DNA of 64,000 bases from DATAAP01 sp041690495 (GCA_041690495.1 JAWLHE010000013.1:55403-119402); one strand, 5' to 3'. Positions 9,198 to 18,488 are shown, counted from the stretch's first letter. Notes: a model not told the origin generated them from the letters alone. Numbers and translations are program-made.

Positions 9198-10493
9198 TCA
9201 GGCGCCGGCTGCCGCCTGCTGCCGGCCCCGAAGACCAAGCGGCTTCGCGCGGCCGATCCAGAGCACCATGATCGCGGTCAGGATGCAGGCAATTCCGGCG
9301 ATCACGAAAGCTTCGAGATAGCTGCCCAACTCGGTACGCAGCGTACCAGCGCCGAATGCAGCCACCGCGGCACCCATCTGATGACCCGCGAGCACCCATC
9401 CGAAGATGACCGGCGTATCCTGCTTGCCGAAATTGTCGCCGATCAACCGCACCGTGGGCGGCACGGTCGCGATCCAGTCGAGCCCGTAGAACACCGCGAA
9501 CAGCGTTAGCCCGTAGAAGGTGAAGCCCGAATACGGGAGGAACACGAGCGAGATGCCGCGCAATCCATAGTACCAGAACAGCAGCCAGCGGCTGTCGTAG
9601 CGATCGGACAGCCAGCCGGACAGCGTCGTTCCGATCAGGTCGAAGATGCCCATCATCGCAAGGAGACTTGCAGCGCGTACTTCGGGAATACCCTGGTCGA
9701 AACAGGCTGCGATGAGGTGCGTCCCGATCAGGCCGTTGGTGCTCAGACCGCATACGAAGAAGCTCGCGAACAGCAGCCAGAAATCGCGCGAGCGCGACGC
9801 GCGCGCAAGTACTGAAAGCGCGACGACCGCCGGGTTCGCCTGCGACTGCGCGGCGGCCGTTGATGCGCCATCGTCGCCGTACGGCCGCAGTCCGACATCG
9901 CGCGGATCGTCGCGCATGAAGAGCGCGACGAGCGGCACCATCGCCGCGGCGACTCCGGCGGCAATCCAGGCGACCGGCTTCCAGCCGGCACTTTCCGCGA
10001 CGGAGGCGAGCATCGGCAGGAAGACGAGCTGTCCCGTCGCCGTGCTCGCGGTGAGGATCCCCATCACGAGGCCGCGCCGCGCCGTGAACCAGCGGCTGAC
10101 GATGGTGGCCCCGAGCACGAGCGCCACCGTGCCGCTGCCGAGCCCGATGAGCACGCCCCAGGTCAGCATGAGCTGCCACGGCGCCGAGATGAACGTGCTG
10201 GCCGCGATCGTCGCCGCCATCAGGCCGAGCGCCAGCATCACGGTACGGCGGATGCCGATGCGCTGCATCAGCGCCGCGGCGAACGGCCCCATCAGCCCAT
10301 AGAGGAAGATGTTTACCGCAATCGCGACCGAGATCGTGCCGCGCGTCCAGCCGAAGGACTGCTCCAGCGGCACGATGAGGACGCTTGGCGTCGCGCGCAC
10401 GCCGGCCGCCGCGAGCAGGGCGAGGAAGGTAATTCCGACGACGACCCAGCCGTAATGAAGCCGCCCCTCCGACCGCCTTGCGATCGCCTGCAT
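9198..10493 (-). CDS. MFS transporter
   Basis: 431-residue major facilitator with about 12 membrane segments, a MFS motif-A-like loop after TM2 (MQRIGIRRTV) and a second one mid-protein (GWLSDRYDSRW). The substrate cannot be told; the family includes monocarboxylate and drug transporters. The start at 10493 is favoured because GGGGG sits 6 bases upstream; ATG 10499 and TTG 10508 are in the same frame. It is divergent from a TetR gene across a shared operator, so it is probably repressed by that TetR and induced by its ligand. Confidence 0.88.
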   Translation of the reverse strand: MQAIARRSEGRLHYGWVVVGITFLALLAAAGVRATPSVLIVPLEQSFGWTRGTISVAIAVNIFLYGLMGPFAAALMQRIGIRRTVMLALGLMAATIAASTFISAPWQLMLTWGVLIGLGSGTVALVLGATIVSRWFTARRGLVMGILTASTATGQLVFLPMLASVAESAGWKPVAWIAAGVAAAMVPLVALFMRDDPRDVGLRPYGDDGASTAAAQSQANPAVVALSVLARASRSRDFWLLFASFFVCGLSTNGLIGTHLIAACFDQGIPEVRAASLLAMMGIFDLIGTTLSGWLSDRYDSRWLLFWYYGLRGISLVFLPYSGFTFYGLTLFAVFYGLDWIATVPPTVRLIGDNFGKQDTPVIFGWVLAGHQMGAAVAAFGAGTLRTELGSYLEAFVIAGIACILTAIMVLWIGRAKPLGLRGRQQAAAGA

Positions 10494-10508
10494 CGACATC
10501 CCCCGCAA

Positions 10509-10560
10509 TGTTACCGACCGGTTCGTACCTTCTTGACACAGTACGGACCGGTCGGTAACA
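10509..10560. promoter_or_regulatory. paired TetR-type operator between MFS and TetR genes
   Basis: Two 20-bp arms (10509-10528 and 10541-10560) form an inverted repeat with one mismatch around a 12-base spacer. Each arm carries the palindromic TetR-like core ACCGACCGGT/ACCGGTCGGT. The arms cover both divergent -10 regions (TAACAT on either strand), as expected for a repressor controlling itself and the MFS gene. Confidence 0.8.
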
Positions 10561-10561
10561 T
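10533..10561 (+). promoter_or_regulatory. sigma-70 promoter for the tetR gene
   Basis: TTGACA (10533-10538), exactly 17 bases, then TAACAT (10556-10561). The right operator arm lies inside the spacer and -10, so a bound repressor would block polymerase. The annotated ATG (10560) overlaps the -10, so either another promoter or a later start is used. Confidence 0.7.
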
Positions 10562-11195
10562 GTCAAGCGTTCGACACGGGAGAGCGATCACGTCCGCACG
10601 GTCATCCGCCCTCAAGGCAGCGCCGCCTGCATCCGGCGCGAAAGCGCGCGACCGCATTTTCGCGGTGGCGAAGGACCTGTTCTACCGCCGCGGCATCCGG
10701 GCCGTCGGCGTCGAGACCATCGTCGCCCAGGCGGGGGCGACGAAGATGAGTCTCTACCGCAGCTTTCCGTCCAAGGACGATCTCGTCGTCGCCTATCTCA
10801 GGGAACGCGACGCGAAATACTGGGAGTGGTGGAACGCGATCATGGATCGTCACGAAGGCGATCCGCGCGCGCAAATCCGCGCGCTGTTCGAATCGATCGG
10901 CCGCAAGACGTCGGGGCCCGGCTATCGCGGCTGCCCCTTCACCAACGCGGCCACCGAGTTTCCCGAGCCGGAGAATCCCGGGCGCGAGGTCGCGGCCGAG
11001 AACAAGCGCGAGCTGCGCGCGCGCCTGCGCGGGCTCGCCGCCGCAGCGGGTGCGAAGGATGCGGTGCGTCTCGGCGACCAGTTCTTCCTGCTGATCGAGG
11101 GCGCATATGCGAGCGGCCAGATCATGGGCCCCGACGGACCGATGCAGCACGTCGCCGACACTGCCGAAGCCCTCCTCGACGCGGCGACGCGCTGA
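10560..11195 (+). CDS. TetR/AcrR-family transcriptional repressor
   Basis: 211 residues. The N-terminal helix-turn-helix has the TetR signature: RDRIFAVAKDLFYRRG, then VETIVAQAGATKMSLYRSFPSKDDL. The helical ligand-binding half contains NAATEFPEP, seen in a common TetR subfamily. The ATG at 10560 is the only canonical start before the first DNA-binding helix. However, it sits on the promoter -10, so the true start may be a rare codon after the GGGAGAG near 10578-10584. Likely represses itself and the MFS gene. Confidence 0.88.
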   Translation: MSSVRHGRAITSARSSALKAAPPASGAKARDRIFAVAKDLFYRRGIRAVGVETIVAQAGATKMSLYRSFPSKDDLVVAYLRERDAKYWEWWNAIMDRHEGDPRAQIRALFESIGRKTSGPGYRGCPFTNAATEFPEPENPGREVAAENKRELRARLRGLAAAAGAKDAVRLGDQFFLLIEGAYASGQIMGPDGPMQHVADTAEALLDAATR

Positions 11196-11247
11196 TCAGA
11201 ATCGGCGACTCGACAATCTCGGCCCTCGTACAATTCTGCCGGGCACG

Positions 11248-12342
11248 CTACGCCGCGCGCAGCGCCTTCAGGCCTTTCCAGTCGAGCTCGACGCCATGGC
11301 CAGGGCGGTCCGGCGCAGTGGCAAAACCCTCGCGGATCACCAGCGGCTCGGCGATGAAGCGTTCCAGTCCGAAGCCATGCGCCTCGAGATAGGAGCGGTT
11401 CGGGACCGCTGCAAGCAGGTGGACGTGCAGGTCGTGCACGCCGTGCGAAGTGACCGGCAGGTTGAACGCCTCGGCGAGATGCGCGACCTTCATCCATACG
11501 GTGATGCCGCCGCAGTTCGAAACGTCCGGCTCGGGAAACGTGACCCCGCCCGCCGCGATCATCTGCTTGAACTCGTGCAGCGTGTGCAGGTTCTCGCCCG
11601 TCGCGACCGGCAGTCCGCCCTCGCGCACGATGCGGGCGTGGCCGGCGATGTCATCGGGGATCGTCGGCTCCTCCAACCAGTAGACCGAGTAGGCCGCGAA
11701 CTCGCGGGCGGCGCGGATCGCCTGGTCGGCGGTCCAGCGCATGTTCGCGTCGACCATCAGCGGAAAATCGGGGCCGAGCTTGTCCCGCATTGCCGCCACG
11801 CGTGCGACGTCCTCGCTGAGGCGCGGACGGCCGACCTTCATCTTGATCGCGCGGAATCCGTTGCGGAGGTTCTCGTCGGTCTGCGCGAGCAGGCGCTCGA
11901 GCGGAAAATCGAGATCGATGCCGCCGGCATAGGCCGGGACCTTCGGGTCGTTGCCGCCGAGCAGGCGCCACAGCGGCACGCCCAGCCGTCGCGCCTTGAG
12001 GTCCCACAACGCCGTGTCCACGGCCGATATGGCGAGGCTGACCGAGCCGCCGCGGCCGCCATAGTGGAGCGCCCACCACATTGCCTGCCACAGCGCCTCG
12101 ACGCGGTCCGACTCGCGGCCGCGCAGCAGCGGCGCCAGATCGCGCGCGATCAGCGACGCGACCGCACCGCCGCCCTTGCCCACCGTATAGGTGTAGCCCA
12201 CACCCTCGGCGCCGCCCGCGTCGCGAATGCGCACGGTGATCAGTTCGAAGGCACTCATCTCGCCGTGCGTGCTGTCCGACAGTACGATCGGCAGCGGGAT
12301 GCGATAGAAGCCGACCTCGACCGAAGCGATTTCCGTCTTCAC
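11248..12342 (-). CDS. enolase-superfamily enzyme (mandelate racemase/muconate lactonizing type)
   Basis: 364 residues. It has an N-terminal capping domain, then a TIM barrel with the K-x-K pair in IKMKVGRP, metal ligands in LMVDAN, WLEEP and TGEN, and the general base His in SHGVHDLHVHL. K-x-K plus His places it in the mandelate racemase subgroup; the N-terminal PLPIVLSDSTHGEM resembles galactarate/talarate dehydratase-like members. It would abstract the alpha-proton of a sugar acid or hydroxy acid. The GTG start is chosen because GGGGGAG precedes it at good spacing. It converges on tetR. Confidence 0.88.
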   Translation of the reverse strand: MKTEIASVEVGFYRIPLPIVLSDSTHGEMSAFELITVRIRDAGGAEGVGYTYTVGKGGGAVASLIARDLAPLLRGRESDRVEALWQAMWWALHYGGRGGSVSLAISAVDTALWDLKARRLGVPLWRLLGGNDPKVPAYAGGIDLDFPLERLLAQTDENLRNGFRAIKMKVGRPRLSEDVARVAAMRDKLGPDFPLMVDANMRWTADQAIRAAREFAAYSVYWLEEPTIPDDIAGHARIVREGGLPVATGENLHTLHEFKQMIAAGGVTFPEPDVSNCGGITVWMKVAHLAEAFNLPVTSHGVHDLHVHLLAAVPNRSYLEAHGFGLERFIAEPLVIREGFATAPDRPGHGVELDWKGLKALRAA

Positions 12343-12488
12343 TGCTCCCCCTTCCGCGTCCATCCGGCCGGACTGCATCTTGGGCCGATCCAGGATCGGC
12401 CTCTACACATAGCATCTTCCGTGTAGGGAGCGAACCAGGTTCGGCCACGGCGCGAACCGATCAGAAGGCCCTGCGCCGCGCGCCGCGG

Positions 12489-14063
12489 TCAGAACCGCAG
12501 CGCTTTCACCCGAACGACATGCGGCAGCGCGCAGACATTTGCCATGGCCGTGTCCGGGACCGGCTGGTCTACCAGGACGAGGCAGATGGCATCGCCGCCC
12601 GGCGCAATGCGGCCCATGTGGAAGGTCGCGATGTTGACGCCGGCCTCTCCGAGGGTCCGCCCGAGATTGCCGACGAAGCCGGGCTTGTCCTGGTTGCGGA
12701 TGTAGAGGACGTTCGGAAAGAACTCCGCCTCGATCGCGATCGAATCGATTTCGACGATGCGCGGCTTGTCGGCGATCAGGGTGCCGGCGATGTGCCGGGT
12801 GCGGTCCTCGGCCTCGATCGTGATGCGGATCAGCGTCTGATAGTCCACCGAACGATCATGTTTGACCTCGGTGACCGCGATGTCGCGCTCGCGCGCGACG
12901 AGCGGCGCATTGACCATGTTGACTGTCTCGAGCTGCGGCTGCAGCAATCCGGTCAGCGCGCAGGCCGTGAGCGGACGCTGATTGAGATGCGCAGCGTGAC
13001 CCTCGTACTCGATGCGCACAGAGCGGATGTTCTTCTCGATCACTTGGCCTGCGAAGCTGCCCAGCTTGGTCGCGAGATCCATGTAGGGCCTCAGCTTGGG
13101 CGCGTCCTCGCCGCTGACCGACGGCATGTTGACGGCGTTGACGACGGCGCCGTGCAGAAGGAAGTCGGAGATCTGCTCGGCGATCTGCAGCGCCACGTTC
13201 TCCTGCGCCTCTGTCGTCGAGGCGCCGAGATGCGGCGTGCAGATCACGTCGTCGCGGCCGAACAGGACGTTCTCCTTGGCCGGCTCGACCGGGAACACGT
13301 CGAGAGCGGCACCCGCGACATGGCCGGAGTCGAGCGCCGCCTTCAGGTCCTGCTCGACGATCAGGCCGCCGCGCGCGCAGTTGATGATGCGCACACCCTT
13401 CTTCATCTTGAACAGGGCCTTGGCGTCGATGAGGTTCTTGGTCGCCTCGGTCAGCGGCGTGTGCAGCGTGATAAAGTCGGCGCGGCGGAACAGGTCGTCG
13501 AGCTCGACCTTCTCGACGCCGAGCTCCTGCGCGCGCTCCGGCGACAGATAGGGGTCGTAGGCGACCACCTTCATGCGCAGGCCGACTGCACGGTCGGCGA
13601 CGATCGAGCCGATATTGCCGCAGCCGACGATGCCGAGCGTCTTGTTGGTCAGCTCGACGCCGAGGAAGCGGTTCTTCTCCCACTTGCCGCCCTGGGTCGA
13701 GCGGTCGGCCGCGGGGATCTGGCGCGCCAGCGCGAACATCAGCGCGATCGCGTGCTCGGCCGTGGTGATCGAGTTGCCGAACGGCGTGTTCATGACGACG
13801 ATGCCGCGCGCGGTGGCGGCGGGAACGTCGATCGTGTCGACGCCGATGCCGGCCCGGCCGATCACCTTGAGCTGCTTCGCCTCGGCGATGACGTCGGCGG
13901 GAACCTTCGTCGCCGAGCGCACGGCAAGGCCGTCATAGCCGCCGACGATCGCTTTCAGCTCGGTCGGCTTGAGGCCGGTCTTGACCTCGGCGGCGATGCC
14001 GCGCTGCCTGAAGATGTCGACTGCGCGCGGGCTGAGATTGTCTGCGATGAGAACCTTGGGCAT
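12489..14063 (-). CDS. serA: D-3-phosphoglycerate dehydrogenase SerA
   Basis: 524 residues, the long form. Oxidises 3-phosphoglycerate with NAD, the first step of serine synthesis. Seen: the Rossmann motif GIVGCGNIGS, the catalytic Arg in INCARGG, Glu and His in the substrate half (CTPHLGAST), an intervening domain and a C-terminal ACT domain (GFVGNLGRTLGEAGVNIATF) for serine feedback. The start at MPKVLIADN matches the family. It lies downstream of serC, separated by a palindromic repeat. Confidence 0.97.
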   Translation of the reverse strand: MPKVLIADNLSPRAVDIFRQRGIAAEVKTGLKPTELKAIVGGYDGLAVRSATKVPADVIAEAKQLKVIGRAGIGVDTIDVPAATARGIVVMNTPFGNSITTAEHAIALMFALARQIPAADRSTQGGKWEKNRFLGVELTNKTLGIVGCGNIGSIVADRAVGLRMKVVAYDPYLSPERAQELGVEKVELDDLFRRADFITLHTPLTEATKNLIDAKALFKMKKGVRIINCARGGLIVEQDLKAALDSGHVAGAALDVFPVEPAKENVLFGRDDVICTPHLGASTTEAQENVALQIAEQISDFLLHGAVVNAVNMPSVSGEDAPKLRPYMDLATKLGSFAGQVIEKNIRSVRIEYEGHAAHLNQRPLTACALTGLLQPQLETVNMVNAPLVARERDIAVTEVKHDRSVDYQTLIRITIEAEDRTRHIAGTLIADKPRIVEIDSIAIEAEFFPNVLYIRNQDKPGFVGNLGRTLGEAGVNIATFHMGRIAPGGDAICLVLVDQPVPDTAMANVCALPHVVRVKALRF

Positions 14064-14081
14064 GAATATGATCTCTATAGC

Positions 14082-14165
14082 GCCTCGCCCTTCGACAAGC
14101 TCCGGACGAGGCTTCCAATGATTGCAAAAAAAGGCGCCCTCATCCTGAGCCTGTCGTAGGGTGAG
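14082..14165. repeat. pair of inverted intergenic palindromic elements between serC and serA
   Basis: Two hairpins head to head. The first spans 14082-14112 (GCCTCG...CGAGGC). The second spans about 14140-14164 (CTCATCC...GGGTGAG). CCTTCGACAAGCTC in the first is the near reverse complement of GAGCCTGTCGTAGG in the second. This is a familiar class of short repeat in alphaproteobacterial genomes. Confidence 0.6.
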
Positions 14166-14181
14166 GACGCGTGCCGCGGCG

Positions 14182-15354
14182 TCACGCCTTCGCGGTCGAC
14201 TCTTCCTTGACGGCGGCGAAGGCCCAGTCGAGCCACGGGAACAGCGCCTCGAGGTCGGAACGCTCGATGGTGGCGCCGGTCCAGATGCGCAGGCCCGGCG
14301 GCGAGTCGCGGTGCGCGTCGATGTCGTAGGCGACCTTCTCGGCATCGAGCAGGGCGCCGATGCGCTTGGCGAAGGCCCACTTGTCCTCGTGCTTCATCGC
14401 CTGGACCAGCGGGTCCACGATCTTCAGGCACACCGAGGTGCAGGACCGCGTCGCCTTGTCCTCGGCGAGGAAATCGATCCAGCCCGCACCCGCAATCCAC
14501 TTCTCGATCGCCGCGAAATTCGCCTGCGAGCGCGCCATCAGCCCTTTGAGGCCGCCGACCGACTCCGCCCATTTGAGCCCGTCGATCGCGTCCTCGACGC
14601 ACAGCATCGACGGCGTGTTGATCGTTTCGCCCTTGAAGATGCCTTCGTTGAGCTTGCCGCCCTGGGTCAGGCGGAAGATTTTCGGCAGCGGCCAGGCCGG
14701 CTTGTAGCTCTCGAGCCGGGCGACGGCGCGCGGGGACAGGACGAGCATGCCGTGCGCCGCCTCGCCGCCCAGCACCTTCTGCCAGGAGTAGGTGGTGACA
14801 TCGAGCTTGTCCCACGGCAGGTCCATCGCGAACGCCGCCGAGGTCGCGTCGCAGATCGTCAGGCCCTCGCGGTCGGCCCTGATCCAGTCGCCGTTGGGAA
14901 CCCGCACGCCCGAGGTCGTGCCGTTCCAAGTGAAGACGACGTCGCGCGCGGGCGAGACCTCCGTAAGATCGGGCAGCTTGCCGTAGGGTGCTTCGAGCGT
15001 GCGCACGTCGGCGAGCTTCAGCTGCTTGACCACGTCGGTCACCCAGCCGGCGCCGAAGCTCTCCCAGGCCAGCAAGTCGACGCCACGGGCGCCGAGCAGC
15101 GACCACAGCGCTATTTCGACAGCGCCGGTGTCGGACGCCGGCACGATGCCGATGCGGTAATCGGTCGGCACGCCGAGGATCGTCCGCGTGCGGTCGATCA
15201 CCTCGGCAAGACGCGCCTTGCCCGGCTTCGAGCGGTGGGAACGGCCGACGAGGGCCGCACTGAGAACGTCAAGCGACCAACCGGGACGCTTGGCGCAAGG
15301 ACCTGAGGAAAAATGGGGACGTTGCGGCCGAACGACCGGCTTGGCGAGTGTCAT
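14182..15354 (-). CDS. serC: phosphoserine aminotransferase SerC
   Basis: 390 residues. A PLP enzyme that transaminates 3-phosphohydroxypyruvate to phosphoserine, the second step of serine synthesis. It is the alphaproteobacterial/archaeal-like type (HFSSGPCAKRPGW at the start). The PLP lysine lies in TYSWQKVLGGE, with the Asp of the cofactor site in CDATSAAF. First gene of the serC-serA pair; it feeds on the product of SerA. Confidence 0.96.
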   Translation of the reverse strand: MTLAKPVVRPQRPHFSSGPCAKRPGWSLDVLSAALVGRSHRSKPGKARLAEVIDRTRTILGVPTDYRIGIVPASDTGAVEIALWSLLGARGVDLLAWESFGAGWVTDVVKQLKLADVRTLEAPYGKLPDLTEVSPARDVVFTWNGTTSGVRVPNGDWIRADREGLTICDATSAAFAMDLPWDKLDVTTYSWQKVLGGEAAHGMLVLSPRAVARLESYKPAWPLPKIFRLTQGGKLNEGIFKGETINTPSMLCVEDAIDGLKWAESVGGLKGLMARSQANFAAIEKWIAGAGWIDFLAEDKATRSCTSVCLKIVDPLVQAMKHEDKWAFAKRIGALLDAEKVAYDIDAHRDSPPGLRIWTGATIERSDLEALFPWLDWAFAAVKEESTAKA

Positions 15355-15492
15355 GTTGTAGCTCTTCCTTCCAGAAGAGCCGGAACCCGTTGGGAGGTTC
15401 TGGCCCGCCGCGGACAATAGAGAGGTCGCCCGCGTCGCGCAACGGGAAGCTAGGCCTGCGACAACTTGACCTTGGAAGCACCGCGGAGGTTG

Positions 15493-15606
15493 CTCATCCT
15501 TCAAGACGCGATTTCGCTGTGCGCGAAATCGGTCCTCAGGATAAGGCCGTTAAGAAAGCACCGGCTCATCCTGAGGAACCCGCGACGCGGACATCTCGAA
15601 GAATAG
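15493..15606. repeat. pair of inverted intergenic palindromic elements
   Basis: Two related elements in opposite orientation, one from CATCCTTCAAGACGC to TCCTCAGGAT (15493-15543) and one from CTCATCCTGAGG to TCTCGAAGAAT (15568-15605). Their outer and inner ends match as reverse complements. This is a typical small mobile-like palindrome of alphaproteobacteria, between serC and the MaoC gene. Confidence 0.6.
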
Positions 15607-15621
15607 GCCGAGTGCGCGTTC

Positions 15622-16077
15622 CTAGACCCGCCGCTTGACCAAGCTGGTGATGATTACGGTCATCACCGTCTCGCCCTTCTGGTTGATGGCGGAAACGCGG
15701 TATTTCAGCGCGCCGCGATCGGGCCTGGAGCGTGACGGCACGACCTCGACGATTTCGACCTCGGCCCGCAGCGTGTCGCCGGGCCGCACGGGCTTCAGCC
15801 AGCGCAGCTCGTCCATGCCCGGCCCGCCCATGTTGTGGCCAAGGAAGCCGATCGAATGCACCAGGCGGAACGCCGCCGCGAGCGTCTGGAAGCCGCTGGC
15901 GATCAGCCCGCCGAAGATCGTGTGCTTCGCGCTTTCGACGTCGAGATGAAAGATCTGCGGATCGTAGCGGTGCGCGAACTGGATGATGTCGGTATCGGTG
16001 AACGTGTAGCCGTGCGCGCTCTCGAACCTGTCGCCCGGCTCGAAGTCCTCGAGGAAATAGTCGCGCGCCTGGGTCAT
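15622..16077 (-). CDS. MaoC-family (R)-specific enoyl-CoA hydratase-like protein
   Basis: 151 residues, a single hot-dog domain. The hydratase motif region DPQIFHLDVESAKHTIFGGLIASG carries the usual Asp/His dyad positions. Expected to hydrate an enoyl-CoA or act as a related thioester enzyme in fatty acid or side-chain breakdown. The substrate is unknown. It stands alone between repeat elements. Confidence 0.85.
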   Translation of the reverse strand: MTQARDYFLEDFEPGDRFESAHGYTFTDTDIIQFAHRYDPQIFHLDVESAKHTIFGGLIASGFQTLAAAFRLVHSIGFLGHNMGGPGMDELRWLKPVRPGDTLRAEVEIVEVVPSRSRPDRGALKYRVSAINQKGETVMTVIITSLVKRRV

Positions 16078-16112
16078 GCTTCTCCACTCTTTCCAATATT
16101 CTTCACATGTCG

Positions 16113-16214
16113 CCCGCGGACTTGATCCGCGGGCCCAGATCCACTCTCGCCAAAGCGACTTTCGCGTTGTCGGAGCATCTCAATGGGTCCTCGGGTCAAG
16201 CCCGAGGACGACAT
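16113..16214. repeat. pair of palindromic repeat elements
   Basis: Two short hairpins: CCCGCGGACTTGATCCGCGGG (about 16112-16133, CCCGCGGA/TCCGCGGG stem) and GTCCTCGGGTCAAGCCCGAGGAC (about 16187-16211). They resemble the dispersed GACTTGATC-type palindromes common in alphaproteobacteria. Confidence 0.55.
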
Positions 16215-16235
16215 TCTTTATTTTCATGGAAGCAA

Positions 16236-17300
16236 TCACAGCGCCTCGGCGATGGCCTTGCCCATTTCCGAGGTCTTCGTCTTGCCGCCGAGGTCGGGCG
16301 TGCGCAGGTCCGTTTCCGCGATCACCGTCTCGATCGCCCTGACGATCGCGTCGGCCGCCTTCTGCTCGCCGAGATGCTCGAGCATCATGGCACCCGTCCA
16401 GATCTGGCCGATCGGGTTGGCGATGCCCTTGCCTGCAATGTCGGGGGCGGAGCCGTGCACCGGCTCGAACATCGACGGGTGCGTCTTCTCAGGGTTGATG
16501 TTGCCGCCGGGTGCTATGCCGATTCCTGCCGCCACCGCAGGCGCGAGATCGGACAGGATGTCGCCGAACAGGTTGCTGGCGACGATCACGTCGAACCAGT
16601 CGGGATGCCGCACCATGTGCGAGCACAGGATGTCGATGTGGTACTGGTCCGTCTTGATCCCGGGGTAGTTCTTCTTCATCAGCGCGAAGCGCTCGTCCCA
16701 GTACGGCATCGAAATGCTGATTCCGTTCGACTTGGTCGCCGACGTGACGTGATTCTTCTTGCCCCGCTTCTTCGCCAGCTCGAAGGCGTAGCGCATGATG
16801 CGATCGCAGCCCTTGCGCGTGAACGCCGCCTGCTGGATCGCGACCTCGTCCTCGGTGCCCTCATAGAGCCGGCCGCCGATTGCGGAATACTCGCCTTCGA
16901 CGTTCTCGCGCACGATCACCATGTCGATGTCGGCCGGGCTCCTGCCCTTCAGCGGCGAGTCCAGGCCCTTGAGCAGGCGCACCGGGCGCAGGTTGACATA
17001 TTGCATGAAGCCGCGCCGGATCGGCACCAGCAGGCCCCACAGCGAGACATGGTCCGGCACGCCGGGGAAGCCGACAGCACCCAGGAATATCGCGTCGGAC
17101 CTGCTGAGCTGGTCGAGCCCGTCCTCGGGCATCATCCGGCCGGTCTTGGTGAACTTCTCGCAGCTCCAGTCGAAATGCTCGAACTCGAGGACGAAACCGA
17201 ACTTGCGCGCGGCGGCCTCGAGAACGCGCATTCCCTCCGGCACGACCTCCTGGCCGATGCCGTCCCCCGGAATGGCGGCGATGCTGTAAGTCTTGCTCAT
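16236..17300 (-). CDS. tartrate dehydrogenase / isopropylmalate dehydrogenase-family oxidoreductase
   Basis: 354 residues. An NAD-dependent beta-decarboxylating dehydrogenase with IPGDGIGQEV at the start, substrate arginines in NLRPVRLL, catalytic Tyr in EGEYSAIGG, Lys in TKSNG and the metal site VASNLFGDILSD. The sequence around SLWGLLVPIRRGFMQYVNLRP favours the tartrate dehydrogenase/decarboxylase branch over LeuB. It could act on tartrate or D-malate. It is a single gene; regulation is not evident. Confidence 0.88.
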   Translation of the reverse strand: MSKTYSIAAIPGDGIGQEVVPEGMRVLEAAARKFGFVLEFEHFDWSCEKFTKTGRMMPEDGLDQLSRSDAIFLGAVGFPGVPDHVSLWGLLVPIRRGFMQYVNLRPVRLLKGLDSPLKGRSPADIDMVIVRENVEGEYSAIGGRLYEGTEDEVAIQQAAFTRKGCDRIMRYAFELAKKRGKKNHVTSATKSNGISISMPYWDERFALMKKNYPGIKTDQYHIDILCSHMVRHPDWFDVIVASNLFGDILSDLAPAVAAGIGIAPGGNINPEKTHPSMFEPVHGSAPDIAGKGIANPIGQIWTGAMMLEHLGEQKAADAIVRAIETVIAETDLRTPDLGGKTKTSEMGKAIAEAL

Positions 17301-17447
17301 TAACGTTGATCCCTGGACGCGGATGAGGCCGGTAAACTAGGCACCTCGCGCGTTCCGATCAACGCCGAAACGACCGCGCCAGGGACACAGAGTCGCGCTA
17401 AAGCCCCGCCCTTGGGACGAAGCCGATCACGAACGCTCGGAAGATGC

Positions 17448-18305
17448 TCAGTCGCCGGCGGCGGCCAGATCGATACGCTCGCTCTGCGCTGCCTCCCAGC
17501 CGATCATCGCCAGCTTGCGCGGGCGGCCCCAGTGATAGTGGCTGATCGCGCCGGACTTGCGGATGACGCGGTGACACGGGATCAAATACGAGATCGGGTT
17601 GTCGCCCACCGCAGAGCCGACCGCGCGCGCGGCACCTGTGGCGCCGATCGCGGCGGCGAGGCCGTCATACGACACGAGTGCACCCTGCGGAATGCGCAGC
17701 AGCGCCTCCCACACCTTGATCTGGAACGGCGAGCCGTAGAGCACCAGCTTCAGCCGTTCGCCGTCATGGCGGCGCGGCTGGAAGATGGCGCCGGCGATGC
17801 GCGCGATCTGCGCCTCGTCGGCGACGAACTTCGCCATCGGCCAGCGCGCGCGCATGTCGGCAAGGCAAGGCGCCCGCCCGCCCTCGCCGGCGAAGGCGAG
17901 CCCGCACACGCCGCGCGGCGTGGTCAGGATCAGGCAGTCACCGAACGGCGACTCGGCCCAGCCATAGGAGATTGTCAGTCCCAGCCCGCGCTGCTTGAAC
18001 TCGCCCGGCGTCACGGCCTCGTGCGCGAGGAACAGGTCGTGCAGCCGGCTCGGGCCGGACAGGCCCGATTCGTGCGCGGCGTCGAGCACGCTCGACGAGG
18101 CTGTGAGGCAGGCCTTGGCGCGGTCGAGCGTCAGAAACTGCAGGAACTTCTTCGGGCTGACGCCGACCCAGCGCGTGAAAAGGCGCTGGAAATGGAACGG
18201 GCTGAGGCCTATCGACGCGGCGACGTCGTCGAGCTCCGGCTGATCCTCGACGCGATCGGCGATATAGGCGAGGGCCTTCTCGATCCGGGCATAGTCGCTG
18301 GGCAT
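17448..18305 (-). CDS. AraC-type HTH / methylated-DNA-protein-cysteine methyltransferase (Ada-like)
   Basis: 285 residues. The N-terminal AraC helix-turn-helix (about 1-95, DDVAASIGLSPFHFQRLF) is fused to an O6-alkylguanine methyltransferase whose active-site Cys is in IPCHRVIRKSG. It repairs O6-methylguanine by irreversible methyl transfer. Unlike full Ada it lacks the N-terminal zinc/methyl-phosphotriester domain, so methyl-induced activation by that route is not expected. Confidence 0.92.
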   Translation of the reverse strand: MPSDYARIEKALAYIADRVEDQPELDDVAASIGLSPFHFQRLFTRWVGVSPKKFLQFLTLDRAKACLTASSSVLDAAHESGLSGPSRLHDLFLAHEAVTPGEFKQRGLGLTISYGWAESPFGDCLILTTPRGVCGLAFAGEGGRAPCLADMRARWPMAKFVADEAQIARIAGAIFQPRRHDGERLKLVLYGSPFQIKVWEALLRIPQGALVSYDGLAAAIGATGAARAVGSAVGDNPISYLIPCHRVIRKSGAISHYHWGRPRKLAMIGWEAAQSERIDLAAAGD

Positions 18306-18488
18306 GGACGCACTCTCTGCCGTTGGAGAAATTTCGGCAAGACTAGCGGTCGGGCGGTGCTCCCCCCACCCGCTTCTTGCGGGCTCGTGAGGCGAGATTC
18401 GCGAGCGCGATCAAATCATTACAGATGGTCGATCGTTCTTGCCGCGCGGCGTTTCTCAACGACTGGCGCGAACCGCCGCCGTCCGGTC

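Noticed and set aside
12519..14159. 546-codon open frame on the + strand opposite serA
   Set aside because: Antisense shadow of serA created by high GC; no domain or ribosome site.
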